The notes beneath the pieces were generated by a model, which searched no databases, was not told where the DNA came from, and saw only the letters and a list, made by a program, of their open reading frames with translations. Made by a program: the position numbers and the translations under genes. Positions 35,179 to 46,620 of a stretch of DNA of 64,000 nt are shown here, in pieces. Within the stretch, counting starts at the first letter, position 1. The number at the start of each line of letters is the position of its first letter. Source of the stretch: Sordariomycetes sp. S80-01Y (Eukaryota; Ascomycota; Sordariomycetes); the NCBI GenBank assembly GCA_037042185.1, contig JAXQJY010000029.1, positions 2,170,001 to 2,234,000 on the forward strand. The letters are read 5' to 3'.

Positions 35179-35759
35179 CCTGAAGGCTGAAGAGATCTGC
35201 GGTCGTGCTTTCGAAGTCAATAGGAGGGATGGCGGCGGGAGACGGACGACTTTGATCTCGTTGGCGAGGGTCGACTCGGAGTCGAAGTTGTGGGCGCAGG
35301 CTCAATCAATTAGACTAGCAGTCATCACCCGCGACGTGAGGCGCAGCTTTTGACTTCGTACGAGTTGCCGTTATCGTGAGCACGAAGGTAGAAAGGTCGT
35401 CAGCCTCGGAAGCGGAAGGCTCAGCTTGCTGATTTCAAATACTCCAGCATTTAGTGAGTAGAGTGGTGCAATGCTACCTTACTTGACGACGTAGTTACCA
35501 AGTCATTTGGTTCAAGCGTCGCCTGCCAGTGAGCCCGGCAGCCGCCAATTGGCACCGGCAGCGCCCACCCGACGCGTGCGACAATCAATGTCGTCATGGG
35601 CTGCCGCGTCTGAACTTCAGTTGCGATCTCGGGCAACGGGTGCTGCAGCTTTGCAACTCAACTTGAACGCTCCGCTTCACACTACTTCCCTGTACAGGGC
35701 ATCGGCTGCGCTCCTACAGAAGCTGCAGAGCTCGCGGCCATCAGGCAGAGCCTGAGATC
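35179..35759. promoter_or_regulatory. Divergent promoter, bZIP gene / acyltransferase gene, 581 bp
   Basis: The two start codons face away from each other, so this must hold both promoters. I see no distinctive motif that I would assign. Confidence 0.45.
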
Positions 35760-36689
35760 ATGACTATGGCCGTCTCGTACAGGTCCCCCCTCACGCACCT
35801 CCGGGGCCTGGTCCTCATTGCGCCCTTCGTGACCTACCTCTGCGCGGCTGATATTGCGCTCTCCTTGATGCTCCCGTTGAAACCCATCTTTCCCAAGCTT
35901 GTCTACAATGTGTCGTCGAGGATCGCCTCGTCTGTATGGTCCTTCATACAGAGCATCTTCGTTCGCTGCAATGGCGCCAGCATCACCATGTCGGGCGACG
36001 AGCTTCCCCAGGGAGAGTCCGCTGTGGTCATTTGCAACCACGTCGCGTGGTCAGATTTCTACATGATCCAGGCGCTCGCTCTCCGCAAGGGCATGTTGGG
36101 ACGATGCCGCTACTTCGCAAAGAAGCAACTTCGGATGGTGCCTTTCCTCGGCTGGGGTCTCTGGGCGATGGGCATGCCGATGGTCAGTCGGAACTGGGTC
36201 AAGGACCGCTCTGAGCTCGAGCGCGTCTTCACCAAGACCATCAAGGGTTGCTTTCCCACCTGGCTTGTCAGCTTCTGTGAGGCCACGCGCTTCACGCCCC
36301 AGAAGTACGCCCAGTCTCAGGTCTGGTGCAAGGAAGCCTCCCGACCGCAGCCAATGCACCTACTATATCCTCGGACCAAGGGATTCATCACCACCGTCCA
36401 GCAGCTGCGCCAGGCACCGCACGTGAAGGCCGTCTACGACTTTACCATCGCCTATCAAGGTCCAGGGAAAGAGTGGCAGAAGGCGCCGAGCATGTGGGAC
36501 ACGCTGAGTGTTCCCGGACTGAGTTCAGATGTTGGCTACAGCTTTCACATCCACGTGAGGAGGTTCGACATGAAAGACTTGCCAGTCGAAGACGAAGAAC
36601 TGGCCAGGTGGTTGGAGAGCAGGTGGGTTGAGAAGGGGGAATGGCTGGAGGAGAAAAGATCGAGCTGGGCGGACGTTACGACAGATTGA
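35760..36689 (+). CDS. Lysophospholipid acyltransferase, AGPAT/LCLAT type
   Basis: A single-exon frame of 309 residues. Enzymes of this family move an acyl chain from acyl-CoA to lysophosphatidic acid or another lysophospholipid in the ER or lipid droplet membrane. An N-terminal hydrophobic segment (LRGLVLIAPFVTYLCAADI) is followed by the catalytic NHxxxxD box as NHVAWSDFYM near 105, the region KKQLRMVPFLGWGLWAMGM, the motif III variant FCEATRFTP (more often F-x-E-G-T-R) and the PRTKGF box. The C-terminal part has VKAVYDFTIAYQGPG and HIHVRRFDMKDLP. It resembles yeast Cst26 and Loa1 and the animal AGPAT3-5/LCLAT1 group. The Gly-to-Ala change in motif III is seen directly; its effect on substrate use is unknown. 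Confidence 0.9.
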   Translation: MTMAVSYRSPLTHLRGLVLIAPFVTYLCAADIALSLMLPLKPIFPKLVYNVSSRIASSVWSFIQSIFVRCNGASITMSGDELPQGESAVVICNHVAWSDFYMIQALALRKGMLGRCRYFAKKQLRMVPFLGWGLWAMGMPMVSRNWVKDRSELERVFTKTIKGCFPTWLVSFCEATRFTPQKYAQSQVWCKEASRPQPMHLLYPRTKGFITTVQQLRQAPHVKAVYDFTIAYQGPGKEWQKAPSMWDTLSVPGLSSDVGYSFHIHVRRFDMKDLPVEDEELARWLESRWVEKGEWLEEKRSSWADVTTD

Positions 36690-36979
36690 GGTGCTGGCCC
36701 ATCAGCTCTCCTTCATCAGTCCGCAGCCGACACTGGAAGTCCTCAAAGTCCCGCGCAATCCAACATGCAGAAGCGATGGTAACCCAAGTGGTCTCTGCGA
36801 TCCGACACGAGCGTGCAACCCACATGACCTTGGGCCACCCTTTGTTTACAAATTGCGCCCCCTAGGAGCACTCACAACAACGGAGAGATGGGTAACGCTT
36901 AAGCAGATGAAAAGGGTATCTGTGTGTAAATTGCATATGAATGGCTAGAGAAAAAAGAAGAAAGCGAGATCAACATCCG

Positions 36980-38701
36980 TCATAGCGTCCAGTATTCGAG
37001 CGACAATTCGCCTCCAAGGTTCTGACCGTCACTCAGGCTATACTGCCACCTCCCTGCCGCGGAGTCATCCCTCGACCAAGCCATCAGCTCCCCGTCAGCA
37101 TTGACGGCAACGATCCAAACCTCATCGTCCAGGATCGTCATGGTCGGCGCGCTATGCGCCTTGATCTCGAGGTCCTCCCACCCGCTTCCCCATGCGGAGC
37201 CATCATAATGCTGGTGCACCAAGGTGCCGTCCTTGCTCAAAGCAACAACGTCGAGGATGTCATCGTCGACCGACACGACGGCGGGGACGCTGATGATGTC
37301 CCCACCCATGTTCTGAAGTTGAGAGTATGAGCCATCGTCCCAGCTGAGGTGGTACATGCGGTTATTCTCCTGTACGCCGAAGAAGTACCATTTCTTCCTG
37401 TCACCGAACGTGTACAGACTCGGGTCTCCGATCCAGTCGCCCGTGAACCCATTCTCGTCAGACCAGTTGTCGTCGTCGCTGAATTGGCTGTGCCATAGCT
37501 TGGCCTCGTCGACGTCGTACCAAATGATGTCGTGGTACTTCTCGTTGCTGCCGTCCGAGACGGGGCATATAACTGCGGGCTTTGTCTTGGAGGGTGTCAG
37601 AGGCTGCTGGACATCCCAGTCGCTGCCAGCAGAATAAAACCACCCAACGTTGTGCGTACTACCCTCGAAACCCTCGTTAGGGACGTCATCCGGGTCGTTA
37701 TACCACCAGTACGTGTGCGTAATGTTGCGCGATCCCGAGTCCGTCCCCCAGAGGTCGAGGCGTGGCTCTTTGTTGAGCTGCTCGACAACACACGTCGTAA
37801 TGGGGCTGCCAGCGTTGACACCGACGACATCCCATTCGGGCCATTCCTCCTGATCACTGAGGTACTTGTTGTACACGGTGTGCTCGTTGTCGCCCACGAC
37901 GAGGACGTCGAGGCGAGGGAAAGACCCGTTGACCGTCCAGGCATGACTCGAGGGCTGACTGATGAGCTCGGTGGTCGTCTTGCCCAGGTCGTCCCAACCG
38001 GCCCAACCAGACCCGTTATACTTTCGGAAGGCAATGGTTTGCTTGTCCTCCGAACGGCCGAATATGTAGAGCTCGTCTTCGTAGACGGTCGCAGAGAGCA
38101 GACGGGCGCAGAGACCACCGTCGCAGCTGGGCTTCCCGCCGTCGCTACTGCCATTCCCGCTATCTTTGGAATTGTCACTGCCCATGTTAGCAGATGAAAT
38201 GTCTCATACGTGCGGTTGTTGGGCTCACTTGTCTGCTGAATCGCTGCCATCGCTGTCGCCGTTGCCCCCTTTTGCAACAGTCAACCCAACGCCCAGGCCT
38301 ACACCAAGACCGATCGCAAGGATCACGACAGCAGCGATCACAACTATAATTGCTTTCCGCTTATACCAAGGTCTCAGAGCAGTCGCGCCCGCGCCATTTG
38401 CGCCAGTTCCATCATCGTACTTCTTGTACTGCTCTCCTCCCACGACCGGAATTTTCTGTCCCAACGCATCTGCGTGCGTGCCGCCATGCTCACCACTATT
38501 TGACACCCACTCTGGATCGGACGGGGGGACAACCTCTAATCCGTCACTGTACTGGAACGGCTGTTGTTGTTGCTGTTGCGGGACAGATTCGGCCTGCACA
38601 GAAGGCTGGGAGGGCTGCGGGGAAGCCGAAGGCTGGGATTGTGAGAGGTAGGGGGAGTATTGTTGATTCCATTGCTCGGGAGGAACTTGGTAGCCCGACA
38701 T
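36980..38701 (-). CDS. Membrane-anchored lectin-like beta-propeller protein
   Basis: Exons 38701-38229 and 38177-36980 (GTGAGC donor, CTAAC branch, CAG acceptor) give 556 residues. Residues 1-110 are Pro/Ser/Gln-rich with a Gln run and presumably cytoplasmic. One membrane span lies at about 117-142 (KAIIVVIAAVVILAIGLGVG), preceded by KRK, giving a type II topology. The outer part of about 390 residues repeats blades of the type ELYIFGRSED...GSGWAGWDDLG, with W/G/D-rich turns (WPEWDVVGVNAG, DWDVQQPLTP, GSGWEDLEIKAHSAP) and two cysteines close together after the span. This matches fungal proteins annotated as fucose-specific lectin (AAL-like) propellers. The fold assignment is by pattern, and I could not confirm the fucose-binding residues, so sugar binding is inferred. 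Confidence 0.75.
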
Positions 38702-40365
38702 GGTGACAATGTTCGCGAGGTGTACTGCGAATGTTGAGGCGTTGTCGTTACGCGAGAGGAGAGCGCAAGCCCCTGCCCGACACAGGCTTCTACGACAGAA
38801 TCCAGTGACGCTCAACAGGAATGGGCACAGGGCCAGTTGGACTTCACAGAGATCAAGAGCGAGGCGAGGTCATTCGCTCGAGGAAGGGCTGTGGATGTGG
38901 CACAATGCCCCTAGGAGCCCCAAAGCTCCCTGGGTCCGGTCCCAGCCATGGCCTGTCAAAGCCCGGAGTGAGGGACGCTGGTAAATTTAGACCCGGAGAA
39001 GATGGATCCTGGTGGGCCACTGGCAGTTGATGAATATCGAAGACCGTCTCACGATCCTGGTCTCTCTGGTGCTGACATGCATACAAGCTGAGCCGATACC
39101 CGACAGGGGAGATTTCACTGTAAAGCCAGGCTAAGCAATCGGCACAGATAAAGGTACAGTCGCAGGGAGGCTGTGAAATGTAGGAATTTCTATTCCCGCA
39201 TGTAGTCGCCTGATTTGGCTGAACCACCTGCAACAAGTCTGATGATGACAATAATCTGTCTGGCCGTAAGCAGCAGCAGCAACACTCTTAATTTCGAGGA
39301 GGAGCTGAAGCCTCCACCAGCAGCGGCATCACTACTCCAAGTCGGGAACCTGGTGGGTCGACGCCAGCATTAGGTCCCAGCGTCGACCAGCCTGCCGCGG
39401 CGTGCACAGAAACAAAGGTCCTGGTTATCCAGTATCAGAAGGGCACGGGTGCTATTGTTGCCACCTCCTAGTACTGGCTTGGCGCCTGTGACACGGTACC
39501 TACGCCAGAATCTAACGTCTTCGGTGATCAGACGGGTACCTACAGTACCTTAGCTACTGGAGGCTGCAGCCCTGTGGTCCGTACGACGGACGTATCCCGC
39601 CACGCTGAGGTGTGTCCCCGTCCCAGGGGTACATGGGCATGGGCGGCACGTTGGCTAATAACGTGTGCGCGCCTCGAGGGCGGCTGTGGCATGGCCAGCG
39701 GCCGACGACAGGGTCTCTCACGCAGGCACCGACATCCGAGAGGTCGTCGCGAACCCAGCCCCGAGGCGAGGTCGAATTTAGACGCAAGGGTGGGGGCCAA
39801 GTCGCAGAGAGCGCGCGCCTAGCAGTGCCGAGGCAAGGCTTGCCGATGCGCTTTCAAGCCACTGTCAAGCGGACGAATAGGGCGGCACGGACCGTAGTAG
39901 GGACATGGCGGGAAGAGGGGTTGACACAAGCCATGAGGCGGGCACCAATACTAGGAACTACGTATAGGACTAAGTAGGTAGGTAGTGACCAAGTTAGTGA
40001 GCGACATCTTCAGGCACCTCGTGACCCAGCAACTTGATCTTAACATCAACACCTCACATCGCGACTTCCCTCGAACCAAATGTCGTCTCATTTGTACACT
40101 GCTGACAGATCTGGGGAGTATGAAGTAACGTACATCATCCACCTCCTACCCCATGTTGCGTCGAAATCAAACAAACTCCAAGCGACGCTCTCGTCCCACT
40201 CTGACCAGCCTCGGCCGCGACGTCGCGCCAGCCGGCCAGATGTCTAGGGGTCTAAGTTCTCTAAGTCTACATGTGTCGCGGGTCTAACCGATCATCTATG
40301 CGAGGCTTCCGACTCGCGCGTGTGCTGAAGAATCGCCGCTAAGCTGCGTCGCGTCCTCGTCCCCT
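38702..40365. other. Intergenic, 1.66 kb
   Basis: Upstream region of the lectin-like gene and 3' flank of CCP1. It contains several TACCTA/GGTACC and TAGGTAGGTAG-type short repeats (39490-39560, 39970-39990), but no open frame with protein-family character. Confidence 0.55.
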
Positions 40366-41527
40366 TTACTGAGACTCGTCCCAAGTAGGCTTGAAGGTCC
40401 AGCGGTTGTTCTCGGTGCCCTCGGCGAAGGGGACGCCCAGCTCGAAGAGCTTGGTGACGACGGCCGAGAAGTCATTGAAGAAGGCAGTGTTATCCTTGGC
40501 GTACTTCTCGGTCCAGGGCTTGAACTTCTTGTCCTGGACGAGAACCATGTCGGTAGGCAGCATCATGAGCGTCTTGGTGGTCTTGTCCTCGTACTGCTTG
40601 GGTCCGTTCCACTTCTTCCACTGCCACTTCTCCTCGACAAGGAGGCGGTAATAGTCGTTGGTCAGGATGGTGGGGGAGAAGGTCCAGGGGCCCTCGAAGC
40701 CAGAGCGGTCGGTGTGGCAGCGGCCAAGCGCGTGGGCACCAGACAGGGCTACGATCTCCTGGTCGTTGAAGCCCATGCGGTAGAAGATGTTGCGCAGGTG
40801 GTCACTGCCCTGGGTGGCGTCGGGCAGACGGCCGTCGGGGGTACAGTAGGAGACATCGCGGTCGGTACGGCCGGGGCGGAAGGGGATGATGGGACCTTGC
40901 ATCTCCTGGACGGCGCAAACGCCGCCGAGAATCCAGAGGTCGGAGTAGGAGATCCAGGGGTTGTCCTCTACGGTGACGGTTAGTCAACATCCCAGCGCTG
41001 CTGACGATAGGGATTTGTTTCTTCAACTCACTCTTCACGGGCTCGAGAAAGTCACGGGCAGCAACAAGACCGGCGTTGGCGCCGTGGTCGCCCTCAGGAG
41101 CGAAGCGCATGGTGGCACCGTTGCTGCCACCAGTGCCGGTAGCCTTATCGAAGGTACCGCTGGCGTGCCACGCGAGGCGGAGGAGGACAGGTCCGAAGCT
41201 GCCATCGTCGTAGTCGTCCTTCTCCTCGAGGCGCGCGGCGATCTGGTTGTAAACGCGCTGGAAGTCCTCCTTGGTAGGGTTGACAATCTTGGCGGAGGCA
41301 GCCGAGGGGGCACCGTCGGCCGTGTAGTACCAGTAGCCGAGGGCACCGGCGGCGGCGGCGGCGCCACCGAAAAGGAGGCCCTTGCTGTTGCTCTGGAGGT
41401 TGACCTTCTCGGTGGTGTAGGCGCGGCGACCCTGCTGACGGAAGGCCTGACGGGGGGCGGTCGCGAAGGCGTTGCGGACGGTGGTCCGGGCGGCCAGGCG
41501 GTTGAAGGTGCGTGCGGCAGAAGCCAT
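40366..41527 (-). CDS. CCP1: Cytochrome c peroxidase, mitochondrial
   Basis: Exons 41527-41032 and 40967-40366 encode 365 residues. The haem enzyme in the intermembrane space reduces hydrogen peroxide using ferrocytochrome c and also signals peroxide stress. The N-terminus is an Arg-rich presequence followed by a hydrophobic stop-transfer segment ([18 protein letters not shown]), the usual bipartite signal. Distal active-site residues lie in [16 protein letters not shown] (Arg-Leu-Ala-Trp-His), followed by [20 protein letters not shown]. The proximal haem ligand lies in [19 protein letters not shown], and the C-terminal half has [16 protein letters not shown], the radical-site region and [12 protein letters not shown]. 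The start [19 protein letters not shown] sits directly after a probable 5' leader intron. Confidence 0.96.
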
Positions 41528-41622
41528 CTGGGATTCCGGGTCAGCTCCGAGGTTCAGAAGTTGAAGTTTGATAAGGAGGTTTGGAAGGCTGGCGCCGTGC
41601 GCGGCGGGCCTTGGGGACATAC
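41528..41622 (-). other. Probable 5' leader intron of CCP1 ending at the start codon
   Basis: On the minus strand a GTATGT donor follows TTTTCAAG, a GCTGACC branch lies near the end, and the acceptor CCCAG is joined directly to ATGGCTTCTGCC. The length is 95 nt. Translation of the unspliced leader gives no family-like sequence. Confidence 0.55.
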
Positions 41623-43127
41623 CTTGAAAATGTGTGCGAAGAGAGAGTAGGTTGACGAGTCTAAGGTCAAGAACAGGTGAAAGGGAAAGGAAAGAAAAGA
41701 GCCGAGCAGGAAGTTCGAGATACGGCTGGTGCCACTCACGTAGTCACAGTGGACTCACCAAGCCGCAGAAAAAAAAGACGCCATCCGTCTGGCACGTCCT
41801 CGGCGCAACGACTCCACGGCCGAGGGTGCCTGACTGTGCTGGAATTGGAATTGGAACCATCTGACTGGCCCTTTGGACAACAACGTGGTCCACCGTAGCG
41901 GGGCGGCATCCTTTCGATCATAGAGGTACGCAGTACTTATCGTGGACGCGGTGGATCTTGTGAATTCCTCAAGGTGCAAACGCAGGGGAGTGACTTTGAT
42001 AAGGTGCTGCGTGCTGCCTTGGCCTATGCGTATCGCCTACGTAGGTGCGTCACTGTGGTGAAGTCCCCGGATGTGAGAGGTGACTTAAGGTAGTACTTTG
42101 GGACTACTTAGCACCTCCGAGGGGGTCTCAAGTAGCCGAAGTATGCAGCGGTACCGACACTTCGGCTCAGTACTTTGAGGCGGAAGCGTCTGCATCCCTG
42201 AGCGCCTTACCCGACCTCGACGACCCGTGCGTGTCATGGCGCTTCAAGTTTGGCCCGGCTCACGGGACATGTGAATCTGAACCGGCATACCCACCCTGTA
42301 GCCACCGTGGCCGCGACCGTGACTGTCGCCACGACGACTTCGGAGTCGCACTGACACACACTTTTCCTTCATGCGATGCAGCATTGGCACCCGGCTCGCC
42401 GTAATAATCAGGGTTGCTATTCCAGGCTTGCCAGGTTAAACTTTCGGGCTGCGAGTGTCGATTTGAGCCTCATCCGGCTCAGATCCGATGTCGGGCCACC
42501 ACACCCTACGCTCAGCTGGCCCAACCTTTCCGCACCTCGCGCTACTACCGTCATAGATTTGTCGCCGTTTCCCTGCCACTGCTGGCACGCATCGCTGCAT
42601 TTCAAACACATATTTCCTGTACGTACTGATAGTACCTGCTTATGCGCAAAACCATGACTGTGATTTGTAAGACGGGTGGCCTGATATTCCATAACTCCCG
42701 AATGCAAAGCCGTCCGACTGCCGACGCCGCAGGAAACCTCCTTCCGAGCTATCACCGAGACTCCCCTTCGGACTGCTGATTGAGAGTCTCACAACGTCCA
42801 CCGAGGAACCATATGACTCTTGTAGTGTCAAACTTCAAAGTTACATCCATCATTACATTCATCGCCCCATAGAAGCTTCCAGACGTGCAGCAATTTTCCT
42901 GCCATAGTTTACACAGGCTAAGTACAATAGTATCTCATCCAGGCATCCCCCATCTACATTGACCACCCCTGATGCGAGTCAGCTGGCCCCTGAGCCTCTT
43001 GGCCGGGTTCTGTGTGTAGTCTTCGTTTTCGTCAGGATGGCCCCTAACTGTCGGGCCTCAAATACGCAAGATCCCATTCATCCAATCCTGAGTCAACGAT
43101 AGGGCATGGTCCAGTCCAGATTTCTCT
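41623..43127. other. Intergenic, 1.5 kb
   Basis: CCP1 promoter side and PRP39 3' flank. Apart from the inverted/direct repeat structure at 42092-42177 I see nothing. Short open frames on both strands are not convincing. Confidence 0.55.
42092..42177. repeat. Inverted repeat flanked by short direct repeats
   Basis: AGCCGAAGT (42134-42142) and ACTTCGGCT (42159-42167) form a perfect 9-bp inverted repeat with a 16-nt loop. The direct repeat AGTACTTTG occurs at 42092-42100 and 42169-42177 on either side. It lies about 565 bp upstream of the CCP1 start. Confidence 0.7.
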
Positions 43128-45381
43128 TTAGTGATATTCAGCAGCGCCCTGAGCCTCCGGATCGGCGCTGGCGTGCAGTTCAAAGAAGTTGAGCTGGCGC
43201 ACTTCCGCCCTGCGCCGAGATGCCTCATCCAGCTCCCCTACCGCAGGCTCTTTGACTTGACCGTTCTCCTTCTTGATGGGGTTCTGTTCCGCGACGGACG
43301 CGGGCCTGGCACACGAATCAGCATTATCTACTTTAAGAGCATCGATAACTTACCCAAACATGTGGCGATCCACCTCGAGGAAGGTCTTCATGGCTTTAGC
43401 GCCACCCTGCTGAACGAGGAAATCCAGATAGATGGTGCTCAGCTCCTGCTTCACGGCTGGTGCGAGGCGGCTCATTGTCCTCAGGTTTTCGTACACCTGC
43501 CTCAGCCGCGGCTCCTGGTCGTTGCTTGGGGGCTGGCTGGTCTCGAATTTGAACCACTTCTCCCAAAAGATGCGGCTGTTGGCGTAGAATCGGCTGTTGT
43601 CGGCGAAAATCTTGCGAGCCTTCGTGGGATCCCGTTTAGCGCGCCACACCAGCTGACCCCATTCACCAACAAGCGCAGCTTTCGTGTAGATGTCGACGGC
43701 CGGATTCTGAATGTATTCGTTGTAGGTCTGGGCCGCCGCGTCTGGCCCTTTCAGCCGACGGATAGTGTTGGCCAGAGATACGATAACGTCGATGTTGTCG
43801 GGCAGAACCTGCAGAATCGCCTCGTGAATTCCAACGGCAATATCGTATCGTCCCCGGCTCTCCTCGAAGAAAGCCCACTGCAGACGGATACCAGGACGGC
43901 TGACAGGTACGAACATGGTGCTCGCCTTAATGTAAATGATACGCACGTCCTCATCCTTCTTGAACTGGCCCGCCATCCACCGAGCATAGCGGAACCAGAA
44001 TTCGTCGTAGAGGGCACAAGTAGTCAGGCAGCGCTCATACAGGCACACGATGCGTTGGTGATCGCCCTCGGCTTCCTCGAAATCGAGATACTTGCGCCAG
44101 TTCTGGAGCTGGGAATGGTCGAGCTCGGTGACATGGAAATAGGGTCGCTTGATTTCGGACTCGTACGTCCATCGCTTGGACACCTCGTTCTGTGTTTGCG
44201 CATACACTTCGTAGTACAGGTGATCGATCTTGTCTCGGATCGCCCGCTGAACCTCGAGTTCCGAGCGCGGTCCGCCTCCAGAAGCCATGTGCTCGCTCTC
44301 AACCTGCCCCCGGAAACGCTCAATATCTTCTGACGAGGCCACCGCGTTCAGAGGCTGGTTGTGGGATAAGTTGCGGAACCGCTCGAAGTAACGTGCATAC
44401 TGGTGCGTTGGAATCCGAATAAGGCGTGTTAGGATTAGGAAGATACGATCTTGTGCCTCCTGGCGCTCCTCGTACTCAATGTACTTGTCCCAGAACGGAT
44501 GAGAGAGGAAATCCAGCCCCACCAGGTTCGTGCCACGTTCGAATAGCCTAGAGTGGCTTGTCAGCTCATTGTCCTTCGCACCTCGTGGAAAGGAGATTGG
44601 GGAGAGAGGTCAATACACATGGGCATATCCTTGAACCCATCCCAAGCACTATTTGACGTGACGTTCGAAGGGTAATTGAGAATGTGCGCAAGAGCGACGT
44701 GAGGCTAGAGCGAGTAGGGCAGAAAACAAGAGAGCCTGGTAAGAGACTGTGAGAGCGCATCCCGAAGGGGTACTGCAGGCATATCTCACCAGCGGGCAAC
44801 CGTGAAAAGTGCAACGATTTCGCGCGCGAAGATGTGGTTGGAAGCATCCAACATGGCGTACTATCGTCGGACTGCCTCGGTGAATGTGTTAAGGGAAAGG
44901 GAAGTCTCCTCCAATACTTACTCCCTGACGAGTTGTGGGTCATGAGTCGTCTCCATCTTGAATGAGCAGTACTCTGTCCACAGATCGACAGAATGGCTGA
45001 TGCACGCGACGCCCCTCTCGTAGACCATCTCGGCGGACTCAGGACCAGCAATGTTGAATTCGAGGTCGGCATACTTCTTCCAATATCCGAACAAAAGGGG
45101 AAACTTGGATAGAAAGCTGTCGTAGGCGTCTCTGAAGGTCGCGAGAGCTTGCGGACTCGAATTTCGGTTCAAGCCACCTTCGAGTAATTCAGCAGCCTTG
45201 ATGAAGCTCTCCCATTTCTCAAAACTGTCCGGGTCGGCTTGCTGTTGAAAATCACGTCAGCATATTGAATCGAATAGAGAAAAGAGGAGCCCGAGCAGGT
45301 TCAACGTACCACTTCGTCATGGTGCTTGCGCACCGTCGCGTACTCTTCGTCGGAGCCGCCGTATTGAGGGAAGTCGCTCAT
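43128..45381 (-). CDS. PRP39: Pre-mRNA splicing factor Prp39 (U1 snRNP)
   Basis: Exons 45381-45310, 45241-44922, 44547-43354 and 43305-43128 give 587 residues. Prp39 is an HAT-repeat protein of the U1 snRNP that helps commit 5' splice sites. The start MSDFPQYGGSDEEYATV is followed by HAT repeats such as FEKWESFIKAAELLEGG, FPLLFGYWKKYADLEFN, SVDLWTEYCSFK, LSHPFWDKYIEYEERQ, YDEFWFRYARWMAG and SRIFWEKWFKFE. The junction over intron 2 rebuilds the family phrase QLVRELFERGTNLVGLDFL exactly, although this intron is 374 nt, far longer than the other two (48 and 68 nt). The last exon (LDEASRRRAEVRQLNFFELHA...) is short and charged. All phases agree (0, 2, 2). Confidence 0.94.
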
Positions 45382-46620
45382 GTCCGTATTGCCCGTCGGG
45401 CGCGCTGACAGTCGATGACGATGTCACGAAATTAATGTGAAGTCTGTCTTGCGTCTCGACGGTTCAGATGTAGCAAGAGTAGGCGTCGTTTGCCGGCGCT
45501 CGTGGGATGGGCGCTGCAGGAAGTTCGTCGCGACGACGGTCGAGGTGAGGTGGAACTCAGGTGGTTGGCTGCATGTGTGGTTCGGTGTTGGAATCTGCAC
45601 GTCAACGAGGTACTTTGGATTTAGGTAGCTGCGTGTGTAGCTCGGCGGAGCTTTCGCAGCATGTGTTCGTCTGCGCGACCTGCAGTAAAAGTTACTTGCT
45701 GCAGGAAGCTTTGTGATTGGCTTCTCCGCGAGTAGATGAGTCAGCAGCTGCCGACCGCCCACCGTAAAACAGCATTTTGCAGCGCCGCGAGGTGTTTCTT
45801 CTTCTTTTCGACATATTAGGCTGATGATGATTCTCAACAAACAATTATATGATAGGAAGAGTATGATGTCTCTTATCAAGAGATTTTGATTTGAAATTCG
45901 AATCTGAAGCCATTTTCACCAAACTTTTGTTCTCATCGGCTGCTTTTGGTACTTGATGTCCCCTAGCGGAACTAGGCATCTGAGGAAGAGGCGCACCGCA
46001 GCTACAACTCAACCTTACGTATATAGCATGAGGTACCACAGTGCCTTAATCAGTACCTCAATAAGGGAGCATGGTTATCGACGTTCCTATAACCTAAGCT
46101 CTAGTGAGCAAGGCAGGCCTGCCCTGTGTCCTCAACCCTATAGAAGAGGTCGACACCAAGAATGGCTTGAGCGTCGGCGAGCGTACCCATGGCACGTCCC
46201 CTTTCGCTCCTATACCCGCGGTCCGACCATGTATCCTGTGCCCCTTTGGTCTTCTGCGCAGTCCGTTTCAGCGGATTCATGACCTCCAGAGAGCGGATAC
46301 CAGGATGCAGGGATGGTTATGCTTGCGACATCCAGGATCAGAACAAGACTCAACAAACCAATACGAGTTCTATTAGCCGTCGCCCAGAGATATTATGAGG
46401 GTCAAAAGAATTGTGGCTCCGAAACGTGCTTCACATGTGTAGTATTACATCTGTCTTTTGAAAAAAACGCTCCACTTTCAAGCCTTGCTTAGCACTGACT
46501 GCCTCGCTCTGTTGAGAGGCCATCTAATTCACCACGCGTTGCCTCGCCGTGCTTGGTCCAGATTTGCGTGTTGACGAAGCTCAAGCAAGGAAGGTTCGTG
46601 GGCACGCGCAGAAATGTACC
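45382..46620. other. Intergenic, 1.2 kb
   Basis: PRP39 upstream region and DGAT2 3' flank, both on the minus strand. A minus-strand open frame at 45879-45424 lies in the likely PRP39 promoter/leader and has no family character. A 7-bp inverted repeat GAGGTAC/GTACCTC lies near 46030-46056. Confidence 0.55.

Noticed and set aside
37532-38197. 221-codon frame antisense to the lectin-like gene
   Set aside because: Shadow of a GC-biased coding strand; the minus-strand frame has domain, membrane span and splice support.
40961-41650. 229-codon frame antisense to CCP1
   Set aside because: Gly/Val/Glu-rich shadow; CCP1 on the other strand has all catalytic motifs.
43131-44333. 400-codon frame antisense to PRP39
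   Set aside because: Covers exons and an intron of PRP39 and has no recognisable domain; long antisense frames are expected with this codon bias.
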